A stretch of DNA of 64,000 nucleotides from Lutibacter flavus (GCF_900188355.1 NZ_FZNX01000004.1:372001-436000); one strand, 5' to 3'; shown: positions 9,076 through 17,651, counted from the first letter of the stretch. Notes: generated by a model from the sequence alone, not told the origin. Numbers and translations: made by a program.

Positions 9076-9579
9076 AATTGGTTTATATACCTGGTTCTAT
9101 AATGGAGCAAAGGGCTTATGAATAATTTGCGCAACTAGAAAATCAAAGATTTTAGCTTGCAGCAATTCGGTTATTGAATTTATGTTGATTTGAATTTAGT
9201 TTAAAAGTAAGAATAAATTTTATACATCTTAAGTTTACAAAGTCTTAAATTTAGATTCTTAACCTTTCGCATCCTCTACCCAAAGAAATAATAACTCTTT
9301 TTCTAAGAAACAGATATACATATTTATTAAATCGTTTCAAGATATAAAAGGTCTATTTGGAGTTAAACTATAAATTCCAAAAATATTAATGTGTATCATT
9401 GATTATTTGCTATAATGTTTGGCTATATAGGAAATATTGGAGATAATTAATTTTGTGAAGGTAATAATCAGAATATTTAAAAAATGCACAACTTTTTTTC
9501 TAAAACTGACCAAAATCATTTCTTAGTGTTGTAGTTTTTAAGTAAATTAATAGGTGTAATTATAATTTAAACTACTATT
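9076..9579 (+). other. 504-base intergenic region, no gene seen
   Basis: This divergent gap between the CorA gene and the desaturase should hold both promoters. A TAATTTTG at 9448-9455 on the plus strand fits the Bacteroidota -7 box but lacks a matching -33 element. I see no tRNA, terminator, repeat array or decayed coding sequence. Confidence 0.4.
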
Positions 9580-10704
9580 ATGGAACGTGTTAAATTCGTA
9601 AGGCAAACCATTAAGGAACGAGAGTTTGCCTATCAGGTGAGAAAACGGGTACGCGCCTATTTTAAAGATAATAATAAGTCTATTTATGGTAACTTTAACA
9701 TGTATTTAAAATCGGTTGTTATTTTAAGTATTTATTTAGTGCCTTTTATCGTGTTGCTCACTAGACCTTTATCTCCATGGATTGCATTGCTTTTAGCTGT
9801 TATTATGGGTATTGGGGAAGCTGGTGTGGGAATGTCAATTATGCATGATGGGGTACATCATGCATATTCTTCAAAAAAATGGGTAAATGATCTCGCTTCG
9901 TCTACCATGTTTCTTTTAGGTAGCAATATTTTTAATTGGAAAATACAGCATAACATTAAGCATCATACATTTACCAATATTTACAATTATGACCCTGATA
10001 TTTCTAACTTAAAAATTATTCGTTTGTGCCAATATGGGCCACTTAAAAAGTACCATCGTTTTCAGCATATTTATGCCTTTCCACTATATGGTCTCATGAC
10101 ATTTTCTAGATTGTTTGGTGAAATTGGAGTATTGCTGGAGTATAACAAAAAAGGCATCACCAGAGAGCAAAATGTTAATCCAACTTGGCAACTGCTGAAA
10201 CTTATTTCCATTAAGATAGTTTACTTTGCAGTTATTCTTGGCCTTCCCTTATATTTTACAGATTTCACTTTCTGGCAAATAATAATTGGCTTTATTGTTT
10301 TACACGTAACCGCAGGTATGATCATGAGCACGGTATTTCAAATGGCACATGTGGTAGAAGGAACAAATCAGGTTATTACTGATAAAGATCACCAAATTAA
10401 AAACGATTGGTTGGTACATCAACTTAATACCACATCAGATTTTGGTAGAAAAAACGGGCTATTCAGTTGGTATATAGGTGGTTTAGATTTTCAAATTGAG
10501 CACCATATTTTTCAAAATATATGTCATATACATTATCCCGCCATTGCTGGTATTATTAAAACAACTGCTGAAGAATATGGATTTACATATAACCTGAAGC
10601 CTAATGTTTTTAGTGCACTCGCTTCTCATTTCCGTAGGCTAAAGGAATTGGGTAATGTGAAAAATCCACCTGCAACATTTGCAAACATGGCATCTATAAA
10701 TTAG
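9580..10704 (+). CDS. membrane fatty-acid (acyl-CoA/acyl-lipid) desaturase
   Basis: 374 residues with the three histidine boxes of membrane di-iron desaturases: HDGVHH (89-94), HNIKHH (124-129) and QIEHH (305-309). Two pairs of hydrophobic segments (about 47-80 and 210-255) bracket them. The QxxHH third box is typical of front-end or linoleoyl-CoA-type desaturases. Its expected role is introducing double bonds in membrane fatty acids, which fits a cold-adapted marine lifestyle, but the position of desaturation is not predictable. It is a single-gene unit: the upstream gene is divergent and the downstream gene convergent. Confidence 0.92.
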   Translation: MERVKFVRQTIKEREFAYQVRKRVRAYFKDNNKSIYGNFNMYLKSVVILSIYLVPFIVLLTRPLSPWIALLLAVIMGIGEAGVGMSIMHDGVHHAYSSKKWVNDLASSTMFLLGSNIFNWKIQHNIKHHTFTNIYNYDPDISNLKIIRLCQYGPLKKYHRFQHIYAFPLYGLMTFSRLFGEIGVLLEYNKKGITREQNVNPTWQLLKLISIKIVYFAVILGLPLYFTDFTFWQIIIGFIVLHVTAGMIMSTVFQMAHVVEGTNQVITDKDHQIKNDWLVHQLNTTSDFGRKNGLFSWYIGGLDFQIEHHIFQNICHIHYPAIAGIIKTTAEEYGFTYNLKPNVFSALASHFRRLKELGNVKNPPATFANMASIN

Positions 10705-10795
10705 TTGCCTAACAATTGTTTTAATTACATGAAAAAGGTAGTTGTTGAATTTATTTTCAGTAAGCAATCTTTGTATAATTTTGAAAATAATTTTA

Positions 10796-11188
10796 TTATT
10801 GATTAATTTTGGTCAAAATTGCAGATAACGGTTTACAAGATGAAAAACAAGAGTTTAAAAACATAATGTTAGAATGTTTAAATTTAGTTTTTTTGCTTTT
10901 CAACTCATTTTTTTTAAAATTTGTATCAAAAATTAGATAAGCAATAAATAACAATATATAGATAGTCAGATAGAATAAGTAGAAGTTTCTAAACCTTTTA
11001 TATTTCAGATTTTCAGGATAGATATTTATAAAAAGACCCTTAATTTCTTTTCAGAAAAATGGTTGAATGTTTATTATCCAACTATCTGTTTTATAGATTA
11101 TTTTTCGGAATTTGCTCCTGTAATAACCTAATGGTAAACCCCAAACTACAAAAAGTATAAACCAACTATTTTTAATGATAAAATCCAT
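10796..11188 (-). pseudogene. small membrane protein interrupted by an in-frame TGA
   Basis: ATG at 11188 lies 2 bases behind the stop of the DUF1295 gene. It opens a frame beginning MDFIIKNSWFILFVVWGLP, a membrane helix followed by YYRSKFRKIIYKTDSW. The frame meets TGA at 11053-11051 after 45 codons and then continues without another stop as KEIKGLFINIYPENLKYK and a second hydrophobic helix (NFYLFYLTIYILLFIAYL), staying open until 10796. The protein-like sequence on both sides in one frame indicates a recent nonsense mutation, plausibly TGG to TGA. Recognisable coding character fades near 10,900. Alternatively only the 45-residue peptide is made. This region fills most of the gap after the desaturase. 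Confidence 0.6.
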
Positions 11189-11190
11189 TG

Positions 11191-11967
11191 TCATTTATTT
11201 TTTGGGAACCATGGGAAAAAAGAATTGGTTTTTTGGATGTATTCTCTATACTGCGGTTTTGTATGGTTTAAAGTTTTTTCAAGCAATGCGACTCCTGATA
11301 TTTTAATTATCAATAATGTCATAACAATAGAACCTATAATCTGCCAATAACTACCTGCTGCGATACTAAAAATGGCATATGCCCACCACACTGCAGAGTC
11401 ACCAAAATAATTTGGATGTCGAGTATATTTCCAAAACCCTATATTTAAAACTTTTCCTTTATTTGCTATATCCTTTTTAAAACGCGCCAACTGAAAATCG
11501 CCACCAGCTTCAAAAGTAAATCCAATAAGCCATACCGCAATTCCTATGTAATCCAGCGCCTTAAGGTTCCCGGAATTGGCACTAGAATTAATTCCTAAAA
11601 GAGGTAAAGAAACAATCATAATTAAGACTCCTTGTAATAAAAAAGTTTGGAAAAAACTAAACCACCAATAACGTTTTGGCCCATAATTTTTTCTAAATTC
11701 CTGATATCTGAAATCTTCTCCTTTGCCAATGTTTCTAATTGCAAGATAAATGGAAAGCCTAAACCCCCAAATGCTAACCAAGACTAAAACCAATATTTTT
11801 CTAGCATTAAGTTCCCCAGACATAAATACGTAAAACGAATTAACAACTACAAACCCAAAGCCCCAAAAAATATCGACAATACTTGCATTTTTAATAAAAA
11901 CACTCCATACCCATAACAATGTTACAAGAAATAAAATTATTAAAGCTGCCTGTAAAAATAGTGTCAT
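11191..11967 (-). CDS. DUF1295 membrane protein (steroid 5-alpha-reductase-like / isoprenylcysteine methyltransferase fold)
   Basis: 258 residues with about six to seven membrane helices. The C-terminal half has KYTRHPNYFGDSAVWWAY, the signature of the DUF1295 family, which is related to steroid 5-alpha-reductases and isoprenylcysteine carboxyl methyltransferases that bind their cofactor near this RHPNY motif. A lipid-modifying role is likely, substrate unknown. It would be co-transcribed with the interrupted small membrane protein that begins 2 bases after its stop codon. Confidence 0.87.
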   Translation of the reverse strand: MTLFLQAALIILFLVTLLWVWSVFIKNASIVDIFWGFGFVVVNSFYVFMSGELNARKILVLVLVSIWGFRLSIYLAIRNIGKGEDFRYQEFRKNYGPKRYWWFSFFQTFLLQGVLIMIVSLPLLGINSSANSGNLKALDYIGIAVWLIGFTFEAGGDFQLARFKKDIANKGKVLNIGFWKYTRHPNYFGDSAVWWAYAIFSIAAGSYWQIIGSIVMTLLIIKISGVALLEKTLNHTKPQYREYIQKTNSFFPWFPKNK

Positions 11968-12263
11968 AATTTAAAAGTATTAATTGTTAAACAATAATGA
12001 TAAGACATAGTAAAGCTAATTTAATAAAGATTAAAATAAGCGGGTAACTTTTGATAATACTTTTTAACTCATTTGTTACCGGATGGGTGTAGGTATAATT
12101 ATATACGATTTACTTAGTTGATAATTAGTATATTTTTCTACCCTAATTTCGGATTAAATTTTTAATTTGAGACGGTCATTATTTACTTCAGGATAAAAGC
12201 GTGTTTTTGTTTTATTTATCAGTTTGCAATTTTTTTAATAGTTTATGAAATATTAGTGAAAAA
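11968..12263 (-). other. 296-base intergenic region, no gene seen
   Basis: AT-rich gap between the DUF1295 gene and the dihydrouridine synthase. It contains only a weak 6-base inverted repeat (ggtaac near 12044 and gttacc near 12075) with a 26-base spacer. No terminator, promoter match or open frame is convincing. Confidence 0.35.
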
Positions 12264-13220
12264 TCACCTTAAATCTCGCTCTGTTGCAAAAATCTCCTTA
12301 ATGGCTAGGTCGTATTTTTTAATATTTTTTGCCTTCTTAATTTTCTTTAAAGTTTTGTGAGGATTATTAAAAGTAGTTGAAAAATATTCCCACAAATGAT
12401 ACATTTTTAAAAGTAAGTGAGTTTGTCCAGATAACGATTCTCCGTAGCCTTGGTAAAGTGTGTCATGAAATGCTCTAAATAACTCCAGCCTGTTTTCAGG
12501 ATAATCTGTAGTGTTGTTTTTTATCATACTTGGTAAAAAAGGATCTGCAATAAGTCCTCTTCCAATCATCCAGTAATCTATTGTTGGAAACCGCTGTTGC
12601 ATTTCCCTAAATTTGGCTACCGAAGTAATGTCCCCATTATAATATAATTTATGTTTTGTAAGGTCTATACATTTTTGAAAAGCATCTAAATGTACACCGC
12701 CTTTGTAAAGTTGTTTTCCAATACGAGCGTGTATGGCAATATTTTTAAGTGGGTAAGTATCTAAAATTGGCAATACATTTAAAATTTCTTCGGTATTTTC
12801 ATAGCCTAAACGCATTTTCATTGAAACTATAATATCAGATTCCGAATGTATTTTGTTTAAAATCTGGTTAATTTTTTCAGCATCGTTAATAAGCCCAGAA
12901 CCCATTCCGCATTTTGTAACCATTGGATACGGACAACCTAAATTCCAGTTTAATTCCTTATATCCAAGTTGTTGTACGTAGTTGGCAACAAATAAAAATT
13001 CATCTGCATCATTGGTTATAATTTGAGGTATTACTTCTAAACCAATATTATTTTCAGGAAGAATATCTCTTTCATAAGCACGTTTTATTACTAATTTTCC
13101 ATTTAATCTAATGTATGGAGAATAGAACGTATCAATACCACCAAAGTAGTTGTTGAAAGCATTTCTAAACCTAAAATCGGTAAATCCTTGAAGTGGTGAT
13201 GATAAAAGTGTATAGCTCAT
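12264..13220 (-). CDS. tRNA-dihydrouridine synthase
   Basis: 318 residues with the FMN-dependent TIM-barrel of the Dus family. It begins with SPLQGFTDFRFRNAF, has the catalytic cysteine Cys96 in NWNLGCPYPMVTKCG and substrate-binding motifs MKMRLGYENTEE and NGDI. It reduces specific uridines of tRNA to dihydrouridine using NADPH. The overall look is DusC/DusA-like, but the modified position cannot be assigned. A minus-strand -7 box (TATATTTG, 13244-13237) lies 17 bases upstream of the ATG, giving it its own promoter. Confidence 0.93.
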   Translation of the reverse strand: MSYTLLSSPLQGFTDFRFRNAFNNYFGGIDTFYSPYIRLNGKLVIKRAYERDILPENNIGLEVIPQIITNDADEFLFVANYVQQLGYKELNWNLGCPYPMVTKCGMGSGLINDAEKINQILNKIHSESDIIVSMKMRLGYENTEEILNVLPILDTYPLKNIAIHARIGKQLYKGGVHLDAFQKCIDLTKHKLYYNGDITSVAKFREMQQRFPTIDYWMIGRGLIADPFLPSMIKNNTTDYPENRLELFRAFHDTLYQGYGESLSGQTHLLLKMYHLWEYFSTTFNNPHKTLKKIKKAKNIKKYDLAIKEIFATERDLR

Positions 13221-13236
13221 GTATTTTTTAGTTGTG

Positions 13237-13244
13237 CAAATATA
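13237..13244 (-). promoter_or_regulatory. -7 promoter box of the dihydrouridine synthase gene
   Basis: TATATTTG on the minus strand matches the Bacteroidota -7 consensus TAnnTTTG. It implies a leader of about 10 bases. No clear -33 TTTG is seen. Confidence 0.5.
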
Positions 13245-13411
13245 CTACACTTTAAATTGTACGCTCATTTTTTTGATTGTAGATTTTTAAATATAGCTGT
13301 GATTAAGTTAACTTTTTTAAGTAAAGTGTAAATAATATCCTAAAAAGATTTTAATCTTACAATAATTGGGGAGTTTCTATATTTTATCCCTATTAAGCGC
13401 TCATTATTTTG

Positions 13412-13419
13412 TAAATTTG
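13412..13419 (+). promoter_or_regulatory. -7 promoter box of the leu operon
   Basis: TAAATTTG fits the consensus exactly and lies 66 bases before the leuC ATG, placing the transcript start near 13426. A -33 element is not evident. The predicted transcript would begin just before the 9-bp hairpin at 13431-13454. Confidence 0.5.
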
Positions 13420-13430
13420 CAAATTCAAAA

Positions 13431-13454
13431 TTGGAGCTAACAAAATAGCTCTAA
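13431..13454 (+). other. 5'-leader stem-loop of leuC mRNA
   Basis: TTGGAGCTA and TAGCTCTAA form a 9-base-pair stem (one G-U pair) around the loop ACAAAA. It begins about five bases from the inferred transcript start and 32 bases before the leuC ATG. No T-run follows, so it is not an intrinsic terminator. It may stabilise the mRNA or be an operator; no leader peptide with leucine codons is seen. Confidence 0.45.
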
Positions 13455-13485
13455 TTAGTAAATGACAAAACAAGATTAAAAAAAT

Positions 13486-14880
13486 ATGAGTTCTACATTA
13501 TTTGACAAAGTTTGGGATTCGCATGTGGTGCGTAAAATTAAAGATGGACCAGATGTGTTTTTTATTGACAGACATTTAATTCACGAAGTAACAAGTCCTG
13601 TTGCTTTTTTAGGGTTAAAACAGAGAAACAATTCAGTAATATATCCGTCTCGTACGTTTGCTACAGCAGATCATAATACACCAACAATAAACCAACATTT
13701 GCCTGTTGAAGATCCGTTATCAGCAAATCAACTAAAAGCTTTAGAAGAAAATTCAGCCGAATGGGGAATTTCTCACTGGGGTTTAGGTGATGAAAAAAAT
13801 GGTATTGTACATGTTGTTGGACCAGAATACGGAATTACATTACCAGGAGCAACTATTGTTTGTGGAGATTCGCATACATCTACGCACGGAGCTTTTGGAG
13901 CTATTGCCTTTGGTATTGGTACTTCGGAAGTTGAAATGGTATTGACTTCGCAATGTATTATGCAGCCAAAACCTAAGAAAATGAGAATTAACATTACAGG
14001 AGGCCTTGGAAAAGGAGTTACTCCAAAAGATGTAGCGTTATTTATTATTTCAAAATTAACAACTTCAGGTGCAACTGGTTATTTTGTTGAATACGCAGGC
14101 GAAGTATTTAAGCAAATGTCTATGGAAGGCCGTATGACGGTTTGTAATTTAAGTATTGAAATGGGTGCTCGTGGAGGTATTATTGCTCCAGATGAAAAGA
14201 CTTTTGAATACGTAAATGGTCGTTTATTTGCTCCTAAAGGTGAAGCTTGGGATACAGCAATGGAGTACTGGAAAACATTGAAAACAGATGAAGATGCGGT
14301 TTTTGATAAAGAGTTGACTTTTGACGGAAGTGAAATAGAGCCAATGATTACTTATGGTACAAACCCAGGAATGGGAACTGGTATTTCACAACATATTCCA
14401 AATGCTGAAGATGTTGAAGGTGGTGTGGCTACTTACAAAAAGTCTTTAGCATATATGGGCTTTAATGAAGGAGACGCTATTATTGGTAAACATGTAGATT
14501 ATGTATTTATTGGAAGTTGTACCAACGGTAGAATTGAAGATTTTAGAGCATTTGCATCTATCGTAAAAGGAAGAAAAAAGGCAGATAATATTACAGCTTG
14601 GTTAGTGCCAGGTTCACATATTGTTGAAGCAAAAATAAAAGAAGAAGGTTTATTAGATATTTTCCACGAAGCTGGGTTTGTATTACGTGAGCCAGGTTGT
14701 TCAGCTTGTTTAGCAATGAATGATGATAAAGTTCCTGCAGGTAAAGTTGCAGTAAGTACTTCAAACAGAAATTTTGAAGGTCGTCAAGGACCAGGATCAA
14801 AAACATTATTGGCAAGTCCGTTAGTTGCAGCTGCTACAGCGGTAACCGGAGTTGTAACAGATCCTAGAACGTTGTTATAA
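13486..14880 (+). CDS. leuC: 3-isopropylmalate dehydratase large subunit
   Basis: 464 residues, aconitase-superfamily large subunit. The substrate and cluster regions are clear: [24 protein letters not shown] early, the first cluster cysteine in [12 protein letters not shown] and the other two in [11 protein letters not shown]. With LeuD it isomerises 2-isopropylmalate to 3-isopropylmalate in leucine synthesis using a [4Fe-4S] cluster. It is the first gene of the leuC-leuD-leuA-leuB operon. Unusually, it is separated from its subunit partner leuD by a 447-base repeat-flanked insertion carrying a four-helix-bundle gene. Confidence 0.97.
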   Translation: MSSTLFDKVWDSHVVRKIKDGPDVFFIDRHLIHEVTSPVAFLGLKQRNNSVIYPSRTFATADHNTPTINQHLPVEDPLSANQLKALEENSAEWGISHWGLGDEKNGIVHVVGPEYGITLPGATIVCGDSHTSTHGAFGAIAFGIGTSEVEMVLTSQCIMQPKPKKMRINITGGLGKGVTPKDVALFIISKLTTSGATGYFVEYAGEVFKQMSMEGRMTVCNLSIEMGARGGIIAPDEKTFEYVNGRLFAPKGEAWDTAMEYWKTLKTDEDAVFDKELTFDGSEIEPMITYGTNPGMGTGISQHIPNAEDVEGGVATYKKSLAYMGFNEGDAIIGKHVDYVFIGSCTNGRIEDFRAFASIVKGRKKADNITAWLVPGSHIVEAKIKEEGLLDIFHEAGFVLREPGCSACLAMNDDKVPAGKVAVSTSNRNFEGRQGPGSKTLLASPLVAAATAVTGVVTDPRTLL

Positions 14881-14882
14881 AA

Positions 14883-14917
14883 GCTGTTGGCTTTTAGCTA
14901 TTTGCTATTGGCCTTTA
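14883..14917 (+). repeat. left heptad-repeat array (five GCTNTTN-like units)
   Basis: Five consecutive 7-base units: GCTGTTG, GCTTTTA, GCTATTT, GCTATTG, GCCTTTA. The array starts 2 bases after the leuC stop codon. It is mirrored in inverted orientation by the array at 15286-15320 on the other side of the four-helix-bundle gene. Confidence 0.8.
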
Positions 14918-14928
14918 ATTTTAGTTCA

Positions 14929-15291
14929 TTGAGAAATTTTAGAAAATATCAAGTTTGGGAATTAGGACATCAAATTACATTGGATGTTTATAAATTAACA
15001 ACTAGTTTTCCAAAAGATGAACAATATGGCTTAGCAAGTCAAATGAGAAGAGCTTCATCATCAGTTCCTGCAAATATTGCGGAAGGATGTGGAAGAGAAA
15101 GTGAAGTTGAGTTTAAAAGATTTCTTGTTATTTCAAATGGCTCAGCAGCAGAATTGGAATATTTTTTAATTCTTGTGAATGATTTAAAATTGGTTTCAGA
15201 AATAGAAATTAACAATCTAGCAAGTAAAGTAGATCAGCTAAAAAGAAGTTTAAATAAATTAATTAGTAAAATAAATACTACTAGTAAATAG
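14929..15291 (+). CDS. four helix bundle protein (23S rRNA intervening-sequence / S23 family)
   Basis: 120 residues from TTG at 14929, giving the family's usual N-terminus (MRNFRKYQVWELGHQITLDVY). The frame is also open 14 codons further up to a TTG at 14887, but that stretch merely translates the heptad repeat, so I do not use it. Helix motifs are characteristic: SQMRRASSSVPANIAEGCGR (48-67), EFKRFLVISNGSAAELEYFL and a final helix KVDQLKRSLNKLI. Members are pentameric basic helical bundles. Some are encoded in 23S rRNA intervening sequences, many stand alone in Bacteroidota genomes, and the DGR accessory protein Avd is a distant relative. Function is unknown. It sits between leuC and leuD, enclosed by inverted heptad arrays, which suggests it came as an insertion. 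Confidence 0.88.
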   Translation: MRNFRKYQVWELGHQITLDVYKLTTSFPKDEQYGLASQMRRASSSVPANIAEGCGRESEVEFKRFLVISNGSAAELEYFLILVNDLKLVSEIEINNLASKVDQLKRSLNKLISKINTTSK

Positions 15292-15320
15292 CCAAAAGCA
15301 AACAGCTAGTAGCCAAAAGC
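15286..15320 (+). repeat. right heptad-repeat array, inverted relative to the left one
   Basis: Five consecutive 7-base units in the opposite orientation: AAATAGC, CAAAAGC, AAACAGC, TAGTAGC, CAAAAGC (complement GCTNTTN). It overlaps the stop codon of the four-helix-bundle gene and ends 7 bases before the leuD ATG. It equals the left array in unit length and number. Confidence 0.8.
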
Positions 15321-15327
15321 AAATAAT

Positions 15328-15924
15328 ATGGCTTACGATAAATTCGAAATATTAAAAAGTTCTGGGGTTCCGTTACCAATTGAAAACGTAGATACAGATC
15401 AAATAATTCCAGCTCGTTTCTTAAAAGCAACCGAGCGTAAAGGATTTGGAGATAATTTATTTAGAGATTGGAGATACAATCCAGACAATACTCCAAAAGA
15501 ACAGTTTGTTTTAAACAATCCAATGTATTCTGGTAAAATACTAGTTGGAGGTAAAAACTTCGGATCAGGTTCATCTAGAGAGCACGCTGCTTGGGCGGTG
15601 TACGATTATGGATTTAGATGTGTAGTTTCTAGTTTCTTTGCAGATATTTTTAGAGGAAATTGTTTAAATATTGGAGTATTACCAGTTCAGGTAAGTGCTC
15701 AATTTTTAGATAAAATCTACACAGCAATTGAAGCTGATCCAAAAACTGAAATCGAAATTGATTTGCCAAAACAAACGATTACAATTTTAGTTTCTGGAGA
15801 GCAGGAATCTTTTGAAATTAATGATTATAAAAAACAAAATATGTTAAATGGTTTTGATGATATCGACTATTTAACAAAAATGAAAGAAGAAATTCAAAGC
15901 TTTGCTGCAACAAGACCGTTTTAA
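15328..15924 (+). CDS. leuD: 3-isopropylmalate dehydratase small subunit
   Basis: 198 residues, the swivel-domain subunit that pairs with LeuC. Conserved segments are NVDTDQIIPARFLK (substrate region) and GGKNFGSGSSREHAAWA, followed by SSFFADIFRGNCLNIGVLP. The length is normal. The ATG follows the inverted heptad array by 7 bases, so translation initiation lies right at the edge of the repeat element, where pairing with the upstream array could affect it. Confidence 0.96.
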   Translation: MAYDKFEILKSSGVPLPIENVDTDQIIPARFLKATERKGFGDNLFRDWRYNPDNTPKEQFVLNNPMYSGKILVGGKNFGSGSSREHAAWAVYDYGFRCVVSSFFADIFRGNCLNIGVLPVQVSAQFLDKIYTAIEADPKTEIEIDLPKQTITILVSGEQESFEINDYKKQNMLNGFDDIDYLTKMKEEIQSFAATRPF

Positions 15925-15941
15925 TTAAATGTTGTTTTGTC

Positions 15942-15961
15942 ATTCCTGCGAAGGCAGGAAT
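15942..15961 (+). repeat. REP-like palindrome in the leuD-leuA gap
   Basis: ATTCCTGC GAAG GCAGGAAT is a perfect 8-bp stem with a 4-base loop. The T-run needed for a terminator is missing. The sequence is much more GC-rich than its surroundings and is of a kind that recurs between genes in many bacteria. Confidence 0.65.
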
Positions 15962-16012
15962 CAATATTTTTATTGGTGCCATTAAAATAATTAATTAAAA
16001 AAGCAAAACCTT

Positions 16013-16085
16013 TGTCATATTGAGCCTGTCGAAATATTTTAATTAGCAGAAATTAGATTCAACTTTAACAAGCTCAGTTTGAAAA
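16013..16085 (+). repeat. imperfect inverted repeat in the leuD-leuA gap
   Basis: The left arm near 16017 (catattgagcctgtcgaaa) pairs imperfectly with the right arm near 16063 (ctttaacaagctcagtttg); at least 11 of 16 core positions are complementary. These arms resemble the 'ttgagcctgtcgaa / ttcgacaagctcaa' elements scattered between genes in Flavobacteriia. No T-run follows. Confidence 0.55.
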
Positions 16086-16128
16086 TAAATTATAAAATAC
16101 TTTTTTACATAAAACGACTGTTTTTAAA

Positions 16129-17646
16129 ATGAAAAAAAGAAAAATTGAAATAATGGATACTACGCTTCGAGATGGAGAACAAACATCTGGAGTATCATTT
16201 TCTTCACCTGAAAAATTAACGATTGCAAAACTTTTGTTAGAAGAATTGCACGTTGATAGAATTGAGATTGCATCAGCAAGAGTGTCAGAGGGAGAATTTC
16301 AAGCAGTTAAAAACATTACTAGTTGGGCAAGTGAACACAATTATATTAATAAGGTTGAAGTATTGACGTTTGTTGATGGAGGAAGGTCTATAGATTGGAT
16401 GAAAGAAGCAGGAGCAAAGGTTCAAAATTTATTAACCAAAGGTTCTTTAAATCATTTAACGCATCAACTTAAAAAAACACCTGAACAACATTTTTCTGAA
16501 ATAAAAGAAGTTATTGAATTAGCTCAAAAAGAAGGAATTGCAACCAATGTTTATTTAGAAGATTGGAGTAACGGAATGCGAAATTCTCAGGAATATGTGT
16601 TTCAATTTTTAGATTTTTTAGTAACTCAACCAGTTGTTAGAATCTTATTGCCAGATACGTTAGGCGTTTTAACTCATACTGAGACGTATGAATATTTTTC
16701 TAAAATAACCGCAAAATATCCAAATACACATTTTGATTTTCACGCACATAACGATTACGATTTAAGTGTCGCGAATGTTATGGAAGCCATAAAAGCAGGA
16801 GCTAGCGGTTTACACTTAACTGTTAATGGAATGGGTGAAAGAGCTGGAAATGCTCCTTTAGCAAGTGTAGTTGCAGTAATAAATGATTTCTTTAAAGATG
16901 AGATTGAAATTCAGGTTAAAGAAACCGCTTTATATTCAGTTAGTAAGTTAATTGAAGCATTTTCTGGTTTTGGAGTTCCGGCAAATAAGCCAGTTGTTGG
17001 TGAAAATGTTTTTACCCAAACCGCAGGTATTCACGCCGATGGAGATAATAAAAATAACCTATATTTTAACGATTTAATGCCAGAGCGTTTTGGTAGAAAA
17101 CGTAAATATGCTTTAGGTAAAACTTCAGGAAAAGCAAATATTGAAAAAAATCTTCAGGAATTAGGCCTTGAATTAAACGATGAAGATTTAAAGAAAGTTA
17201 CACAACGTATTATTGAGTTGGGTGATAAAAAGGAACAAGTTACAAAAGAAGATTTACCATATATAATATCAGATGTTTTAAATAGTAATTTAATTCAAGA
17301 AAAAATTACTATTGATTCTTATGTTTTAACACATTCAAAAGGCTTACAACCATCAACAACTGTTTCGGTTTTAATTGATGGGGAGCGTTTTGAAGAACAT
17401 GCACAAGGAGATGGACAATTTGATGCCTTTTTGAATGCACTTGGAAAATTATATAAAAAGAAAAAAATGGTGTTACCTAAGTTGGTAGATTATGCGGTAA
17501 GAATACCACCGGGAAGTACATCGGATGCATTGTGTGAAACAATAATTACGTGGCAAAACAAAGATAAAAGATTTATAACAAGAGGTTTAGATTCAGATCA
17601 AACAGTATCTGCAATTAAAGCCACTCAACGAATGTTAAATATTTAG
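16129..17646 (+). CDS. leuA: 2-isopropylmalate synthase-like protein (alpha-IPMS with regulatory domain)
   Basis: 505 residues. The N-terminal HMGL-like TIM barrel starts with IMDTTLRDGEQTSGVSFSS (metal-binding Asp, catalytic Arg) and includes the metal ligands in FHAHNDYDLSVANV and LTVNGMGERAGNAPL. A central linker leads to a C-terminal LeuA dimer/allosteric domain (about 380-505) with PSTTVSVLIDGERFEE and IPPGSTSDALCETI. It should condense 2-oxoisovalerate with acetyl-CoA at the head of the leucine branch; placement between leuD and leuB supports this over homocitrate or citramalate synthase, which share the fold. It is preceded by a 204-base gap filled with REP-like repeats and followed by a heptad element. 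Confidence 0.9.
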   Translation: MKKRKIEIMDTTLRDGEQTSGVSFSSPEKLTIAKLLLEELHVDRIEIASARVSEGEFQAVKNITSWASEHNYINKVEVLTFVDGGRSIDWMKEAGAKVQNLLTKGSLNHLTHQLKKTPEQHFSEIKEVIELAQKEGIATNVYLEDWSNGMRNSQEYVFQFLDFLVTQPVVRILLPDTLGVLTHTETYEYFSKITAKYPNTHFDFHAHNDYDLSVANVMEAIKAGASGLHLTVNGMGERAGNAPLASVVAVINDFFKDEIEIQVKETALYSVSKLIEAFSGFGVPANKPVVGENVFTQTAGIHADGDNKNNLYFNDLMPERFGRKRKYALGKTSGKANIEKNLQELGLELNDEDLKKVTQRIIELGDKKEQVTKEDLPYIISDVLNSNLIQEKITIDSYVLTHSKGLQPSTTVSVLIDGERFEEHAQGDGQFDAFLNALGKLYKKKKMVLPKLVDYAVRIPPGSTSDALCETIITWQNKDKRFITRGLDSDQTVSAIKATQRMLNI

Positions 17647-17651
17647 ATAGT

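Noticed and set aside
9507..10815. 10-base inverted repeat (tgaccaaaat / attttggtca) flanking the desaturase gene as mobile-element ends
   Set aside because: A match of this length between two 500-base AT-rich gaps is expected by chance, and there is no transposase or target-site duplication.
14887..14928. Longer N-terminus of the four-helix-bundle protein from TTG at 14887
   Set aside because: The extra residues are a translation of the heptad repeat and do not match the family N-terminus.
14883..15320. Diversity-generating retroelement, because the four-helix-bundle protein is distantly related to Avd
   Set aside because: No reverse transcriptase, template repeat or variable repeat is present in the window, and stand-alone S23-like proteins are common in Bacteroidota.
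15942..15961. Intrinsic terminator after leuD
   Set aside because: The stem is good but no T-run follows; REP-like palindrome is the better call.
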